This document shows positions 16,823-26,465 of a stretch of 64,000 nt of DNA, in pieces. The DNA is taken from positions 1-64,000 of the forward strand of contig CANFHC010000011.1 of the NCBI GenBank assembly GCA_947446575.1, written 5' to 3'. This DNA is from Bacteriovoracaceae bacterium (GTDB lineage: Bacteria; Bdellovibrionota; Bacteriovoracia; Bacteriovoracales; Bacteriovoracaceae). Every line of letters begins with the position of its first letter. The first letter of the stretch is position 1. The notes below the pieces were generated by a model. That model did not search any database and was not told the origin of the DNA. It worked only from the letters and a program-made list of their open reading frames with translations. The position numbers and the translations under genes are program-made.

Positions 16823-19800
16823 TTATTTCTGGTACTTTTCTGTCAAAATTTGAGACTGAAGATCTTTTGAAGTGTTATTTGCAGCTCCAGCATTGTTTGG
16901 GTAAAGAACTAGAAGTCTAGCATTTCCCACTCCACGCTTAAGTGCGATTGTTTCTTCATCATTAGCCTTAATAGTAACGGCTTCTGGCATATCGTAGAAT
17001 GCAAATGCATTTTCAGCGATATTAATTTTTTGCCAAGCTTCACCATGGTTAGCTAAGAAGTCATCAGAGTTATCTTCAGACTCAAGGTTAGATACGGCCA
17101 ATTTAATTCCGATATTTCCTTTCGCGTCTGTTGCGATCTTAGTGATGTCTGTTTCAATTACTGCAACATCAGAGTGATCGTAGAACTTCATCTCTCCAGC
17201 ATCTAATAGTGCTGGAATATAGCTTTCTTTCGTAGTTTTTGGAGACATTTCATATGCAGTTCTAATTCCGCGTGCCATTTTTGCATCTAAAAGAATTGAA
17301 GCAAAAATATCTTGAGTGATCCCTGCAACGTAGCTTGCTTTGATTCCAAGAAGTTCAAGATCAGCTACACCGTCATTATTAGTATCAACTTGAAGTGAAA
17401 TATCACATGGCTGCCACATCGTTAAAGCATCGTATAATTTGATACCGACTTGAAGAACTTTTTTCGTAGCTCCATCAACTTCTTTGTCCACAATGCGAAT
17501 ACCAGCAGCCTCTAGGTCACAAGTTGTGCTCTTAGAAAGATTAAATGGAGGAGTTAAAACTTTTCTCTCATCAGTTCCTAAAAGGTTGAAGACTAAAGCG
17601 TCCCCATCGTTTTGTCCCTTGTTTACTAATTTCAAATTAACTTGAGCGCCCAATTTATCAACTGGTGAATTCGTCATAGTTAAAAAATCAGTTGCTGAGA
17701 TATCAGTTACCTTATTTAATACCGCAAGGAATGGAAGGTTAAGGTTTTCTGAACCATCACCAGATTTAAGAACAATGAATCCATCTGATTCAATGTTGGC
17801 CAGGTCTACTGCTGTTCTTAAAAGAGTAAAGCTAATAGTAAGTTTGAATTTGCTGTTTGCTTTAACTTTAAATGATCCAGGAACATTTACTTTGATATTT
17901 TTGTTGCTCAAAGCTTTTGCTGTGAACACTTGGTCTTTATCAGAAGCATTCGTAAGAGTCACAACTTTAGCAATTGTTTTATTGCTTGAAAGAGAAACTT
18001 CACCAAGAGAAAGAGTCGCTGGCATTGCAAGAAATTTTGATTTGAAAGCTTGGTCTACTTGAACACGTCCCGCTCCTTGAAGAGAAACTGGGATATGAAG
18101 ATTTCCATGCATCATGATCTTAGAGTTGTTTAAAACTTTTGCTTTTAATTCAGCAACTGTTAATTTAGGGAATGCTTGTTTTAATAGAGTCATTACTCCC
18201 GCGATATGTGGACCTGACATAGAAGTCCCACTGAATTGCACTCCTTCACTTCCCGAACCCATTTTTGCTGAAATAACATTTGATCCAGGTCCTGTGATTT
18301 CTGGTTTAATCAATGAATCGATTGAACGAGGTCCACGAGAAGAGAAATCTGTAATTGTATCAATTAGATCGTCACGAGTGATAATTTTTCCTGGAGAAAA
18401 ATTGAAAACGATTTCTACATTATTTTTTAAAGCTTCTTTAATAGAAGTTCCTACAGCTTTTGTAACCATGATAGCTGGGATATTAAATTTACCGTCTCCA
18501 CCCATTGGGATTGGATTAGCATCTTGATTGTTGGCTACTACAACTCCTGTAGCTCCAAGTTTTACAGCGGCTGCTAATTTTTCAACGAATGAAATGGCTC
18601 CGCGATCTATTAGTGCAATTTTTCCTTTAACGGCTAACTTAATATCTTCAGCTATAGGATCTGCTCCATTACCGATATAAACTAAGCTTCCAGAAAGATG
18701 ACTTTCAGCTGCTGGAGTTCCAATAGTTCCTTCAATAGCTTCTAATAATTTTTCATTTGTTCCGATTTTTAAACTAACAGCAGCGATCGCGATATTTTGT
18801 GGCATATCATCAATACCAGCAGCAACTGAAATAGCTTCATCAGCAGTTGAAGGAGCACCTACGATGTAAGGGTTGTCTCCAGAGTTACCTGCACTCGCTA
18901 CAACAACAGTTCCACCCTTGGTTAGGTTTTTGATTGCTTCAGTATAAAGAATTTTCGGTTTTCCATATCCGCCACCTAATGAAAGGTTAACAACATCTAA
19001 GCGATCAGCAGGATTTACTTTCTCACTTGGGTCAGCAGCATATTCAAGGGCCGCGATAACCGCGATATCAGAAGTGCTTCCTTCTTTTCCGAATACTTTA
19101 AGCGCGTAAAGTTTTGCTTCCGGAGCAACACCTGAATATGTTTTTGTTCCGTCACCAAGGCCCGCCACAGTTCCACTTACGTGAGATCCATGTCCAGCTT
19201 CATCAATTGGATTTAAGTCACGTTTAGGAATATTTTTTTCGATATCAGAGTCCCCTGAAGAGTATTCAGTTCCTACGAAGTCCATTCCACCAATAACTTT
19301 TTGGTTTGGAAAAAGATTAGCTGGAGCATCAGCTGTTGGATCAACGGCGTCGTAAACTTCTTTTTTACCAGGGCCACCAAGCATTGAGTGAGTATAATCG
19401 ATACCTGTGTCGATAATCCCAACTCTCATTCCCTGTCCTGAAATTCCAGCAGTGTGAAGTTTATCAGCACCGATGAATGTAACAGTATTGTGTTCGTTTA
19501 AACCTTTATCTGAAAGTGTTGTCGCCAACTCAGAAAGTTTTTGTTCTGTTGAAAAAGTTTTAGGTCGATCAAAGTTTGTATTTTCTACAACCTTACTGAC
19601 ACCTTCAATTTTTGTAATTTTATCTGACAGATCGCTTGGTGCAACGAATGCAACTGCGTTCAGAACTAATTTATAAGTTGAAAGAATTTTGATGTCCGGT
19701 GATAGCGCTTGAAGTTTTGCGATAACATCGTCTTGTTCTTCTAGTAATGTTTTTTTAGCCTCTTCATCAATAACTGCTTTTCCATCAACCATTTGCGCAC

Positions 19801-19969
19801 TAGCTAAAAGCGCCGGTAATTGTAATTGAACTAATCCAACATAAGTCGTTGGCGTTTGTTGGCGCATACTGAAGTAGTCACCAAGAATTAATCCAGGCTT
19901 GCCTGAATTCTTAGGAGCACATGACGACACAAGTGCTAGAGTTATTAGTAGTAAAGAAAGATTTTTCAT
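16823..19969 (-). CDS. Subtilisin-like serine protease lipoprotein with PA domain
   Basis: This 1048-residue protein begins with a lipoprotein signal (lipobox LVSSC, Cys 17). An I9-like propeptide region (about 40-135) precedes a peptidase S8 domain with the catalytic triad in VGIIDTGID (Asp 187), GHGSHVSGT (His 260) and GTSMSGPH (Ser 583). The wide gap between His and Ser holds a PA domain (about 400-525), as in C5a-peptidase and plant cucumisin-type subtilases, which is thought to influence substrate selection. Beta-rich Fn3-like modules fill the C-terminal 400 residues. It is probably anchored in the outer membrane and digests large proteins. A good sigma70-type promoter lies just upstream and a strong terminator follows, so it is likely monocistronic. 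Confidence 0.93.
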   Translation of the reverse strand: MKNLSLLLITLALVSSCAPKNSGKPGLILGDYFSMRQQTPTTYVGLVQLQLPALLASAQMVDGKAVIDEEAKKTLLEEQDDVIAKLQALSPDIKILSTYKLVLNAVAFVAPSDLSDKITKIEGVSKVVENTNFDRPKTFSTEQKLSELATTLSDKGLNEHNTVTFIGADKLHTAGISGQGMRVGIIDTGIDYTHSMLGGPGKKEVYDAVDPTADAPANLFPNQKVIGGMDFVGTEYSSGDSDIEKNIPKRDLNPIDEAGHGSHVSGTVAGLGDGTKTYSGVAPEAKLYALKVFGKEGSTSDIAVIAALEYAADPSEKVNPADRLDVVNLSLGGGYGKPKILYTEAIKNLTKGGTVVVASAGNSGDNPYIVGAPSTADEAISVAAGIDDMPQNIAIAAVSLKIGTNEKLLEAIEGTIGTPAAESHLSGSLVYIGNGADPIAEDIKLAVKGKIALIDRGAISFVEKLAAAVKLGATGVVVANNQDANPIPMGGDGKFNIPAIMVTKAVGTSIKEALKNNVEIVFNFSPGKIITRDDLIDTITDFSSRGPRSIDSLIKPEITGPGSNVISAKMGSGSEGVQFSGTSMSGPHIAGVMTLLKQAFPKLTVAELKAKVLNNSKIMMHGNLHIPVSLQGAGRVQVDQAFKSKFLAMPATLSLGEVSLSSNKTIAKVVTLTNASDKDQVFTAKALSNKNIKVNVPGSFKVKANSKFKLTISFTLLRTAVDLANIESDGFIVLKSGDGSENLNLPFLAVLNKVTDISATDFLTMTNSPVDKLGAQVNLKLVNKGQNDGDALVFNLLGTDERKVLTPPFNLSKSTTCDLEAAGIRIVDKEVDGATKKVLQVGIKLYDALTMWQPCDISLQVDTNNDGVADLELLGIKASYVAGITQDIFASILLDAKMARGIRTAYEMSPKTTKESYIPALLDAGEMKFYDHSDVAVIETDITKIATDAKGNIGIKLAVSNLESEDNSDDFLANHGEAWQKINIAENAFAFYDMPEAVTIKANDEETIALKRGVGNARLLVLYPNNAGAANNTSKDLQSQILTEKYQK

Positions 19970-20001
19970 TGCATGTCTCCCGACGCCTTAATGGACGGGT
20001 G

Positions 20002-20029
20002 ACTATAGCAGGGACGAGATATTAGTCAA
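20002..20029 (-). promoter_or_regulatory. Sigma70-like promoter of the subtilase gene
   Basis: On the minus strand TTGACT (20024-20029) and TATAGT (20002-20007) are separated by 16 bp, both close to consensus. The -10 box is about 33 bp before the subtilase ATG, which has GGGAGA upstream. The -35 box overlaps the last codons of the MFS gene, giving the protease its own promoter. Confidence 0.6.
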
Positions 20030-21285
20030 AGATTTGACTGCTCTTTTTCTAAAAAGTTTAAATTTTTAAGATTTGGGGCCTTCAATGCTGTAAAAAGTAC
20101 TACCAAGAGTGTCATTGTGCCACCAAAAACCACCGAAGGAACGACCCCCATTAACTTTGCGGCAACCCCAGATTCAAAAGCTCCTATCTCATTTGATGAG
20201 CCGATAAAGATAGAATTAACTGCGTAAACCTTACCTTTCATATCGGCTGGAATAAGAGACTGCATAATTGTTCCACGGACGACCACTGAAATATTATCGC
20301 AGGCTCCACTAACAGCGAGAATGAAAATCGAAAGATAATAATTTTTGGAGATCCCAAAAACGATCATGCAAATTCCAAAGCCCATTACGGCCCATAATAA
20401 TTTTTTCCCCGTGTCTTTTACTGGTGGGTAATGAACAATTAGTGCGGCCATTAAAAATGAACCTAAGCTTGGAGCTGCTTTTAAAAAACCTAACCCTTGA
20501 GGACCCACTTTTAAAATATCGTTGGCATAAATGGGAAGAAGAGCGACGGCTCCACCAAATAAAACAGCAAATAAATCTAGAGAAATGGCACCCAAAAAAA
20601 TCTGACTGCTAAAAACAAATTTAACTCCCGACTTAATTGAATCCAACATGGGAGCTTTGGCATCAGCTTTATTTAAATGCGGCTTGGGAGAAATAAAATG
20701 AAAAGCAATCATCGCCAAAATAATAAAAGCAGTTATCACCAAGTAGACGTTATAAGAAATAGCCGAAAATAAAAATCCACTTCCACCAGCTCCTAACATG
20801 AAAGCCACTTGCCATAAAGTTGAATGCCATGAAGTCGAGTTTACATAATGCTCTTTGGGCACGCACTCAGTAAGTATAGAAAATAATGATGGCGCAATTA
20901 TTCCACGAGCAAATCCACTCATCGCAATTACGCAATAGAGAAGCCAGACTTGTTTATCAACTGTGACGTAATAAGCTGTATGATAAAGAGCAAGACTGCA
21001 AAGAAGCAAAACACTTAAACACGAATACACAATTTTTTTTCTATCGTATAAATCTGCAAAATGTCCGGCAAATAAAGTAACTGCAAAATTAGGAATAATT
21101 TCAACTAAACCAATTAATCCTAAAGAAAGAGGATCGTGGGTAATGGAGTAGATATGCCAACCAACGATGACAGACTGAAACTGCAAGGCCATGGTAATAA
21201 GAATTTTAACTTGAACAAAGTAGCGAAAATCAGAAAATTTTAAGGCTATATAGGGATCGGGTTTCACTAATTTATCGTTTTTCAT
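20026..21285 (-). CDS. Major facilitator superfamily transporter (EntS-like)
   Basis: The 419-residue protein has about 10-12 hydrophobic segments and the MFS loop 2-3 signature GHFADLYDRKKIV near residues 74-86. The ending of TM5-TM6 (MSGFARGIIAPSLFSILTECVP) and the general pattern resemble the enterobactin exporter/MFS_3 group, which contains drug and siderophore exporters. No siderophore biosynthesis gene is present in the window, so the cargo is unknown. It is an inner-membrane protein. The gene is upstream of, and in line with, the subtilase gene, but that gene has its own promoter. Confidence 0.85.
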   Translation of the reverse strand: MKNDKLVKPDPYIALKFSDFRYFVQVKILITMALQFQSVIVGWHIYSITHDPLSLGLIGLVEIIPNFAVTLFAGHFADLYDRKKIVYSCLSVLLLCSLALYHTAYYVTVDKQVWLLYCVIAMSGFARGIIAPSLFSILTECVPKEHYVNSTSWHSTLWQVAFMLGAGGSGFLFSAISYNVYLVITAFIILAMIAFHFISPKPHLNKADAKAPMLDSIKSGVKFVFSSQIFLGAISLDLFAVLFGGAVALLPIYANDILKVGPQGLGFLKAAPSLGSFLMAALIVHYPPVKDTGKKLLWAVMGFGICMIVFGISKNYYLSIFILAVSGACDNISVVVRGTIMQSLIPADMKGKVYAVNSIFIGSSNEIGAFESGVAAKLMGVVPSVVFGGTMTLLVVLFTALKAPNLKNLNFLEKEQSNL

Positions 21286-21357
21286 CCTTGTATTGTAGCG
21301 AGGTTAGCACCCCTTGACCATACGAAGAGCGAACTATGTTAAAATAGAGTTATTAAT

Positions 21358-21372
21358 CAACTAAATTAGTTG
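21358..21372. promoter_or_regulatory. Palindrome upstream of the HD-GYP gene
   Basis: CAACTAA and TTAGTTG flank a single central A at 21358-21372. The site lies about 47 bp before the HD-GYP start and just after a TAAAAT box with TTGACC upstream of it at a long spacing. It is well placed for a dimeric repressor or activator, but no known regulator motif is recognised. Confidence 0.3.
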
Positions 21373-21418
21373 GTTTAGAGAAATGTTAACTCCCAAAGAA
21401 AGGTACCGATAACTAATT

Positions 21419-22567
21419 ATGACCAAAATGGGGAATAATTTTTTTTCAATCTCTTTCGATTTGATTGTTGTCGATCGAACGATTCCCTACGACCTTTATG
21501 TCAACTCTTCAGCAAATGAAAACAAAGAAAAGTATGTTCGCATCTACCCCAAAAATGAATCGTTGAGCTCTGAAGAACTTAAGCGCTTTAAGAAAAAATA
21601 TTTTCAAATGTACGTGCACGAATCTCAAAGAGAAGAATATTTAAAAAGTCTTATCTATATCAACGGCGTTAATGATGGTCAAAAATCAGAAATCATCAAA
21701 GACTCAGCTATTCATTATTTAGATAAATTATTTGATGCAGATAAAGAATTTACTACGGAAATTCTCACTGAAACAATTCAGGGTTGTAAAACAACTGTCG
21801 AATCAATGGTCGATGTGATAAAAGATTACGATGTCTCAAAATTGCAAAGTTTAATAGCGACTTTAAGCTTTCACGATTTTTATACTTACGACCACTCTAT
21901 TAACGTATCTATGTATTGTATCTCTATTTATACAGCGATGAAGCCCAATGCTCCTAAAGAAGAAATTGTTCTTGCAGGCCTCGGCGGATTATTGCACGAC
22001 ATTGGAAAAGTAAAAATTTCAACAGACATTATTAATAATCCAAACAAACTTTCAGACGAAGAATTTGATGTTATTAAAAAGCATCCGAATTATGGTTATA
22101 ATTTATTAGTGGAAAATCCGTGCGAATGTGAGGGGGTTGATTTTAATATTATCAAAAGAATTGTTCATGAACATCATGAAAATTTTAACGGTACTGGTTA
22201 TCCCTCTAAACTGGCAGGAATTGATATCCACTTACTTGCAAGAATCACTGCCATCGCTGATTTCTTTGATGCAATTACAACGAAGCGCTCTTATCACGAA
22301 GTGCTTCCAACAGAAGATGCCATTGCTGTAATGACGAAATCAGTAGGAAAAAAATTAGATCCACAATTATTTGAAATTTTTACCAAGAACATAAAACAAT
22401 TGGTGCTCTCTGGAAAAATCAACAAAGAGCTGCCGGAAGATTTCGATCCATGTCAGCCGCAAAACGTACTTCCCTTCCGTGCACCAACTCCAAGTTTTAA
22501 AGTTGAAGGTTTTGGCGATAAAGAAAAAGCACTGGCCTTTGGAAAAATTAAAAAGAAGGTTGGCTAA
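21419..22567 (+). CDS. HD-GYP domain protein, probable cyclic-di-GMP phosphodiesterase
   Basis: The 382-residue protein has an N-terminal DUF3391-like region (about 10-110) and a C-terminal HD-GYP domain (about 145-335). Visible metal and motif residues are DHSINV (His 159), LLHDIGK (HD 193-194, Lys 197), KHPNYG, HEHHENF and the GYP motif as NGTGYP at 257-262, followed by RITAIADFFDA. All catalytic residues appear intact, so hydrolysis of cyclic-di-GMP is likely. It has no membrane segment or receiver domain. Such proteins tune motility and surface behaviour, and act in predatory lifestyles in Bdellovibrio. It is convergent, 3 bp apart, with the XRE regulator gene. Confidence 0.9.
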   Translation: MTKMGNNFFSISFDLIVVDRTIPYDLYVNSSANENKEKYVRIYPKNESLSSEELKRFKKKYFQMYVHESQREEYLKSLIYINGVNDGQKSEIIKDSAIHYLDKLFDADKEFTTEILTETIQGCKTTVESMVDVIKDYDVSKLQSLIATLSFHDFYTYDHSINVSMYCISIYTAMKPNAPKEEIVLAGLGGLLHDIGKVKISTDIINNPNKLSDEEFDVIKKHPNYGYNLLVENPCECEGVDFNIIKRIVHEHHENFNGTGYPSKLAGIDIHLLARITAIADFFDAITTKRSYHEVLPTEDAIAVMTKSVGKKLDPQLFEIFTKNIKQLVLSGKINKELPEDFDPCQPQNVLPFRAPTPSFKVEGFGDKEKALAFGKIKKKVG

Positions 22568-22570
22568 AGT

Positions 22571-24028
22571 CTATTCCGTCAATTGGCTCATGGCCTTTAA
22601 TCGCAATTTTTTTTCAATCTCTTTTTGATAAACACTGGCCGGAACAACTCGCTCAAAGCAATCAGATATTGGGCATCTCTCACAAGTTTGCCCAATAAAA
22701 ATGCGCTTTAAATTTTTATCATCTAAAAACTTAACGACATTTTTTAATTCATCATTGACCAAAAAGCCAATCGTAAGTGAATTGAGAGTTTCATCTTCAA
22801 GACTGGACTTATTCGCTAGTGAAATTGAAAAGTATTCTTGCCCATCGAGCACAACGGAAATTTGCCCAAGGACAAAACTCTCAAGCTCTGGGTTCTTTTT
22901 AAAATGTTGCAAACTTTTAATCGCAACCCAACGGCGACAATAATTTTCATTCATGCGCACACCATGAGGACTATGCAGTTGGGATAAATGCAATTCGTTA
23001 TTAATGATAAATTCTTCGCGCTCTTGCAGTTTAGTCGTTACCGATAAAAAGAAAAGTTCATTCACTTTAAAATGCGAAGGAAGAACCTGTGTCAAACGGT
23101 GAAATAAAACTTCAGGGCTGACTTTATATTTATTCAATAAAGATAAAAAGTTCTGTGCTTCAAATTTGGGATTACTTAAAAAAGCTTTAATATCTTTTGA
23201 GAATAAATTTTCTTCTAATAATATTGCTCCGGCAAAATAACTCGTTTTAAAATCGTCGAGCATTTCTCCCAAGTTTTTCTTCTCCATTTCTTTTTTAGTT
23301 CCCAATACGAGATGACCCAATTCTTTAGCCAGGCAAAAAGTTTTTTGATTTTCTTTTAATTTAGGATTGATAAATAAGCATTGTGGAGCAGATCTTTTGA
23401 CTAAAAATTTTGTTTCACTAAAGAGAGCGTTGTCTCCCAATGATTTTTCATCCGTTTCATATTGATAATTAGTTTTAAGTTGGGTTTTTAAATCTGAAAA
23501 AGATATGGCATCTGCCACAAGATTTAAATGAGCTTTAGTTTTTTGGGCTATTTTTTCTAACTCTGGAAAATAATTATCATGTCCTTCAATGTATGAGCGC
23601 AAAGCTGCAGCATACACATCATCCATTTTTATATCGAACGAGCGAGAAATTTGCAGAACTGTTAAAACAAAAGAAGCGAATTTTTCTGGATCGTGTCCCA
23701 TGAGATCGACAACATCAGATTCACTAAGACCAAAGAGTTCAAGTGGAACATTTTCCACCATATCGCTTTCTAAAAATTTTAATAAGGGGTGAAGATTTCT
23801 TCCTGTCTTAAAAGAAACTAATTCACCTAAATCAATATTCAAGCTTTGAGCAAGTGCCGCGAGCTTTTCTATTTTGGGATATTTTTTTCCTTTTTCAATT
23901 TCATTCAAATACGAAATCGAAAGATCGGCGGCTTCAGCAAGCTCTTTTAAAGAGAATCCACGCTTTATGCGGAGTTGGCGGATTTTTAACCCTAAGATGA
24001 ATCTCAGTACTGTTTTTTTCTTAAGCAT
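22571..24028 (-). CDS. XRE-family regulator with ImmA/IrrE-like and DUF2083 domains
   Basis: The 485-residue protein has an N-terminal XRE HTH (about 15-70, LKIRQLRIKRGFSLKELAE), a middle region resembling ImmA/IrrE, and a C-terminal cysteine motif CERCPISDC (449-457) typical of the short-chain fatty-acyl-CoA-type regulators (ScfR/RamB-like, DUF2083). In these regulators the middle region senses acyl-CoA and controls carbon metabolism. Here the peptidase-type HExxH appears as KELGH at 235-239, so the first zinc ligand is missing and proteolysis is unlikely. It ends the leftward gapA-pgk-tpiA-secG run, 16 bp after the aminotransferase gene, so a metabolic role is plausible. Confidence 0.85.
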   Translation of the reverse strand: MLKKKTVLRFILGLKIRQLRIKRGFSLKELAEAADLSISYLNEIEKGKKYPKIEKLAALAQSLNIDLGELVSFKTGRNLHPLLKFLESDMVENVPLELFGLSESDVVDLMGHDPEKFASFVLTVLQISRSFDIKMDDVYAAALRSYIEGHDNYFPELEKIAQKTKAHLNLVADAISFSDLKTQLKTNYQYETDEKSLGDNALFSETKFLVKRSAPQCLFINPKLKENQKTFCLAKELGHLVLGTKKEMEKKNLGEMLDDFKTSYFAGAILLEENLFSKDIKAFLSNPKFEAQNFLSLLNKYKVSPEVLFHRLTQVLPSHFKVNELFFLSVTTKLQEREEFIINNELHLSQLHSPHGVRMNENYCRRWVAIKSLQHFKKNPELESFVLGQISVVLDGQEYFSISLANKSSLEDETLNSLTIGFLVNDELKNVVKFLDDKNLKRIFIGQTCERCPISDCFERVVPASVYQKEIEKKLRLKAMSQLTE

Positions 24029-24044
24029 AGTTTTCTTTATTTTT

Positions 24045-25190
24045 TTAATGGTCTAGAGCTTGAATGAGCTCATCAACTTGAGCATTCGTATTAAAGATAT
24101 GGAAAGATAATCTGATATTTCCTTGGCGGACAGAGACATCAACGTTGCGTTTTTTTAACTCTTTCTCAAGGGTAATACTGTCACCCTGATTGGCTTTCAA
24201 ACAAACTATATTCGCCATATGCTCCAGTGGAGTTACAAGCGTATATTTTTCTTTGGGATAGTTCGCGAGAAAATAATCGCGCACACTTTCGTTATGTTTT
24301 CTAATATTGGGAAGACCCATTTCCAAAAGAAAACTTAAACTTCCTTCTAAACATCCCGAACACAATAGATTTGCAGCTTGCCCACGATCGTATTGCCGAG
24401 CTCCAGGAAGAGTTTCAGTAGTGTAGTCGAGTAAGTTATAAACTTGTTTAGAATTTGGACTTAAAATCCAATTGGCATTCAAGTGATAAATTTGATCTTG
24501 TGCTTTTTGACTGAAGTAAGCAAACGCATGTCCGTAAGGGCCCAACATCCACTTATAAGAAGAAACCGTTAAAACATCGATATTCACTAATTCTTCAGCA
24601 GTAATTTCTAATCCGCCTAAGGCTTGAGTTGCATCAACAACAAATAAAATATTTTTTGATTTTAAGTATTTTCCGATCGCTAAAAGATCAATTTTTTTTC
24701 CAGTATCAAACGTTACGTAGGAAACATTAAAAATTCTGGTTTGAGGTTTTAAATTTTTTTCTAACCATTCTGGAGTTGGAACAACTTCTGATCCAAGATC
24801 TAATTTATCAAAGGTAAACTTTCCGTGTCTTTCGGCCAGCATCCAAGGAAGTATGTTGGAGGGATAATCTTTATTAATGGCAGCAACATGGTCACCTTTT
24901 TCAAAAATAAATCCGTTGGCGACAATATTTACGACATCAGAAGAAGAAGTAGAATGAGTTATTGTGTCTGCACTCACATTAAGCAGACGAGCAAACTTAA
25001 CTCGTAATTTTTCCGAGATACTCATCCAATCATCATAGGCATAAAATGATGGATCTAGCTCCCGCTTCATGGCCGCAAGTATTGTGTCTTTTGATCGAAG
25101 GGGACTTGGACCAAAATAGGCTGCATTAAAATAGATTGAACTTAACTCTGAAAATTCTTTTGTGATTAAGCTTTGTGTAGCTGAATCCAT
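24045..25190 (-). CDS. Aminotransferase class V-fold PLP enzyme
   Basis: The 381-residue protein is a fold type I PLP enzyme: the PLP-pocket Asp and Gln are in VVDATQALGG (Asp 186, Gln 189) and the Schiff-base lysine is Lys 213 in VSSYKWMLGPYG. The overall pattern is that of the cysteine desulfurase/isopenicillin-N-epimerase-like group, but no active-site cysteine loop for a desulfurase is obvious, so the reaction is undecided. It starts 6 bp after secG and ends 16 bp before the XRE regulator gene, so these are probably co-transcribed. Its presence at the end of a glycolytic cluster is unusual. Confidence 0.82.
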   Translation of the reverse strand: MDSATQSLITKEFSELSSIYFNAAYFGPSPLRSKDTILAAMKRELDPSFYAYDDWMSISEKLRVKFARLLNVSADTITHSTSSSDVVNIVANGFIFEKGDHVAAINKDYPSNILPWMLAERHGKFTFDKLDLGSEVVPTPEWLEKNLKPQTRIFNVSYVTFDTGKKIDLLAIGKYLKSKNILFVVDATQALGGLEITAEELVNIDVLTVSSYKWMLGPYGHAFAYFSQKAQDQIYHLNANWILSPNSKQVYNLLDYTTETLPGARQYDRGQAANLLCSGCLEGSLSFLLEMGLPNIRKHNESVRDYFLANYPKEKYTLVTPLEHMANIVCLKANQGDSITLEKELKKRNVDVSVRQGNIRLSFHIFNTNAQVDELIQALDH

Positions 25191-25196
25191 TACAAA

Positions 25197-25622
25197 TTAC
25201 TTCGTTGTTGTAGGCGTTGCAGCCGCAGGAGTTGTAGTTGCTTTCACTGCATCTTTAGCTGCTTTTGCTGCTTCTGCTGGAGTTGCTGCTGGCGCAGTTT
25301 TTGTTGCATCAGCTTTTGGAGCTACTGGGGCTGTTGCATCTGAATTCAATGGGCGAGCCACTGGTTTTTCAGAATCTAAAAGAGACTTTTGAAATTTTGT
25401 GTCTTGTAAACGTGCAAGAAGAATTGAATTTCCAAGGAAGATGATTGCTAAAACTGCTGTGATTTTAGTCATAACATTTCCACGAGTAGAGCTCGACATA
25501 ATCGACTCACTACCAGCAGCTGTCATTAATCCTGCTTCTGCTCCTTTACCGAACTGAAGAAGAACAACGATAATAAGAAATACTGATGTGATCGCTTGAA
25601 GTAACATTAGAGCTGTAGTCAT
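25197..25622 (-). CDS. secG: Preprotein translocase subunit SecG with extended Ala-rich tail
   Basis: The first 75 residues match SecG: a hydrophobic helix (ITSVFLIIVVLLQFGKGAEAGLM), then the Ser/Thr-rich turn GSESIMSSSTRGNVMTKIT and the second helix AVLAIIFLGNSILLA. SecG sits with SecYE in the inner membrane and helps SecA-driven export. The remaining 65 residues form a Pro/Ala/Thr/Lys-rich low-complexity tail (TKTAPAATPAEAAK and similar) that is absent from the E. coli protein but common in this group. Position right after tpiA, 80 bp downstream, is the classic gap-pgk-tpi-secG arrangement. Confidence 0.92.
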   Translation of the reverse strand: MTTALMLLQAITSVFLIIVVLLQFGKGAEAGLMTAAGSESIMSSSTRGNVMTKITAVLAIIFLGNSILLARLQDTKFQKSLLDSEKPVARPLNSDATAPVAPKADATKTAPAATPAEAAKAAKDAVKATTTPAAATPTTTK

Positions 25623-25702
25623 GAATCATTCCTTAAAAAAATTTCTTCTTAATTAAATAGCAAAGTTAGGGCGCCTTTGTAAAGGGAAGGGATTGTTCTT
25701 CC

Positions 25703-26458
25703 CTATTTCCTAATCACACTTGCACTTCCACATAATGCCCTAAAGTCTTGAGCCTTTAAGCTTGCTCCACCAACTAATGCACCGTCAATATTTTCCTTCA
25801 CGAGCAATGAGTCGATATTATCAGGTTTCACTGAACCTCCGTACAAGATAACGGTCCTCTCAGCGTGAGTTGTTAATTGCGAACGAATAAAAGCATGCGC
25901 CTCTTCAGCTTGTTCAGCAGTGGCCGTTTTTCCAGTTCCAATGGCCCAAACAGGTTCATAAGCAATTAAAAGATTGGCGGCTTTGTCTTCTGGAAGATTT
26001 TTTAAGCCAAGTGACATTTGTTCTGCCAAAACTTTTAGCGTTAAATCAGCTTCGCGCTCCTCTAGAGTTTCACCTACACAATAAATGACTTTTAATCCAT
26101 GACTTAGGGCCTTAAGAACTTTTTTATTTAAAAGTTCATTGGATTCTTTATAGATGGTTCTTCTTTCACTATGTCCGATAATAACAAACTCTACTCCCAT
26201 ATCCGCCAGAGCTAATGGAGAAATCTCTCCAGTAAATGCTCCTGCATCTTGCTCACAACAATTCTGAGCGCCCACTTGAATTGAGCCAGTTGTAAAAGCA
26301 ATTTCTTTGAGTATTGGAATATGTAGGGCCTGTGGAGCGATCCATGCTTTGCATTTTAATTCCATTTTCATTTTGGACATCTCAACAAAAAAATTGCTGA
26401 TTTCATGCATTGTTTGATTCATCTTCCAATTGCCGACGATGTGAATTTCGCGTTTCAT
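25703..26458 (-). CDS. tpiA: Triosephosphate isomerase
   Basis: The 251-residue TIM barrel starts MKREIHIVGNWKMN with catalytic Lys 12, then shows IGHSERR with the catalytic His and AYEPVWAIGTGKTA with the catalytic Glu, ending YGGSVKPDN and GALVGGASL at the phosphate-binding loops. It interconverts dihydroxyacetone phosphate and glyceraldehyde-3-phosphate. The ATG at 26458 has AGGGGAAAT directly upstream; an in-frame ATG at 26479 would overlap pgk by 14 bp and has no better ribosome site. It is the third gene of the gapA-pgk-tpiA run. Confidence 0.95.
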   Translation of the reverse strand: MKREIHIVGNWKMNQTMHEISNFFVEMSKMKMELKCKAWIAPQALHIPILKEIAFTTGSIQVGAQNCCEQDAGAFTGEISPLALADMGVEFVIIGHSERRTIYKESNELLNKKVLKALSHGLKVIYCVGETLEEREADLTLKVLAEQMSLGLKNLPEDKAANLLIAYEPVWAIGTGKTATAEQAEEAHAFIRSQLTTHAERTVILYGGSVKPDNIDSLLVKENIDGALVGGASLKAQDFRALCGSASVIRK

Positions 26459-26465
26459 ATTTCCC

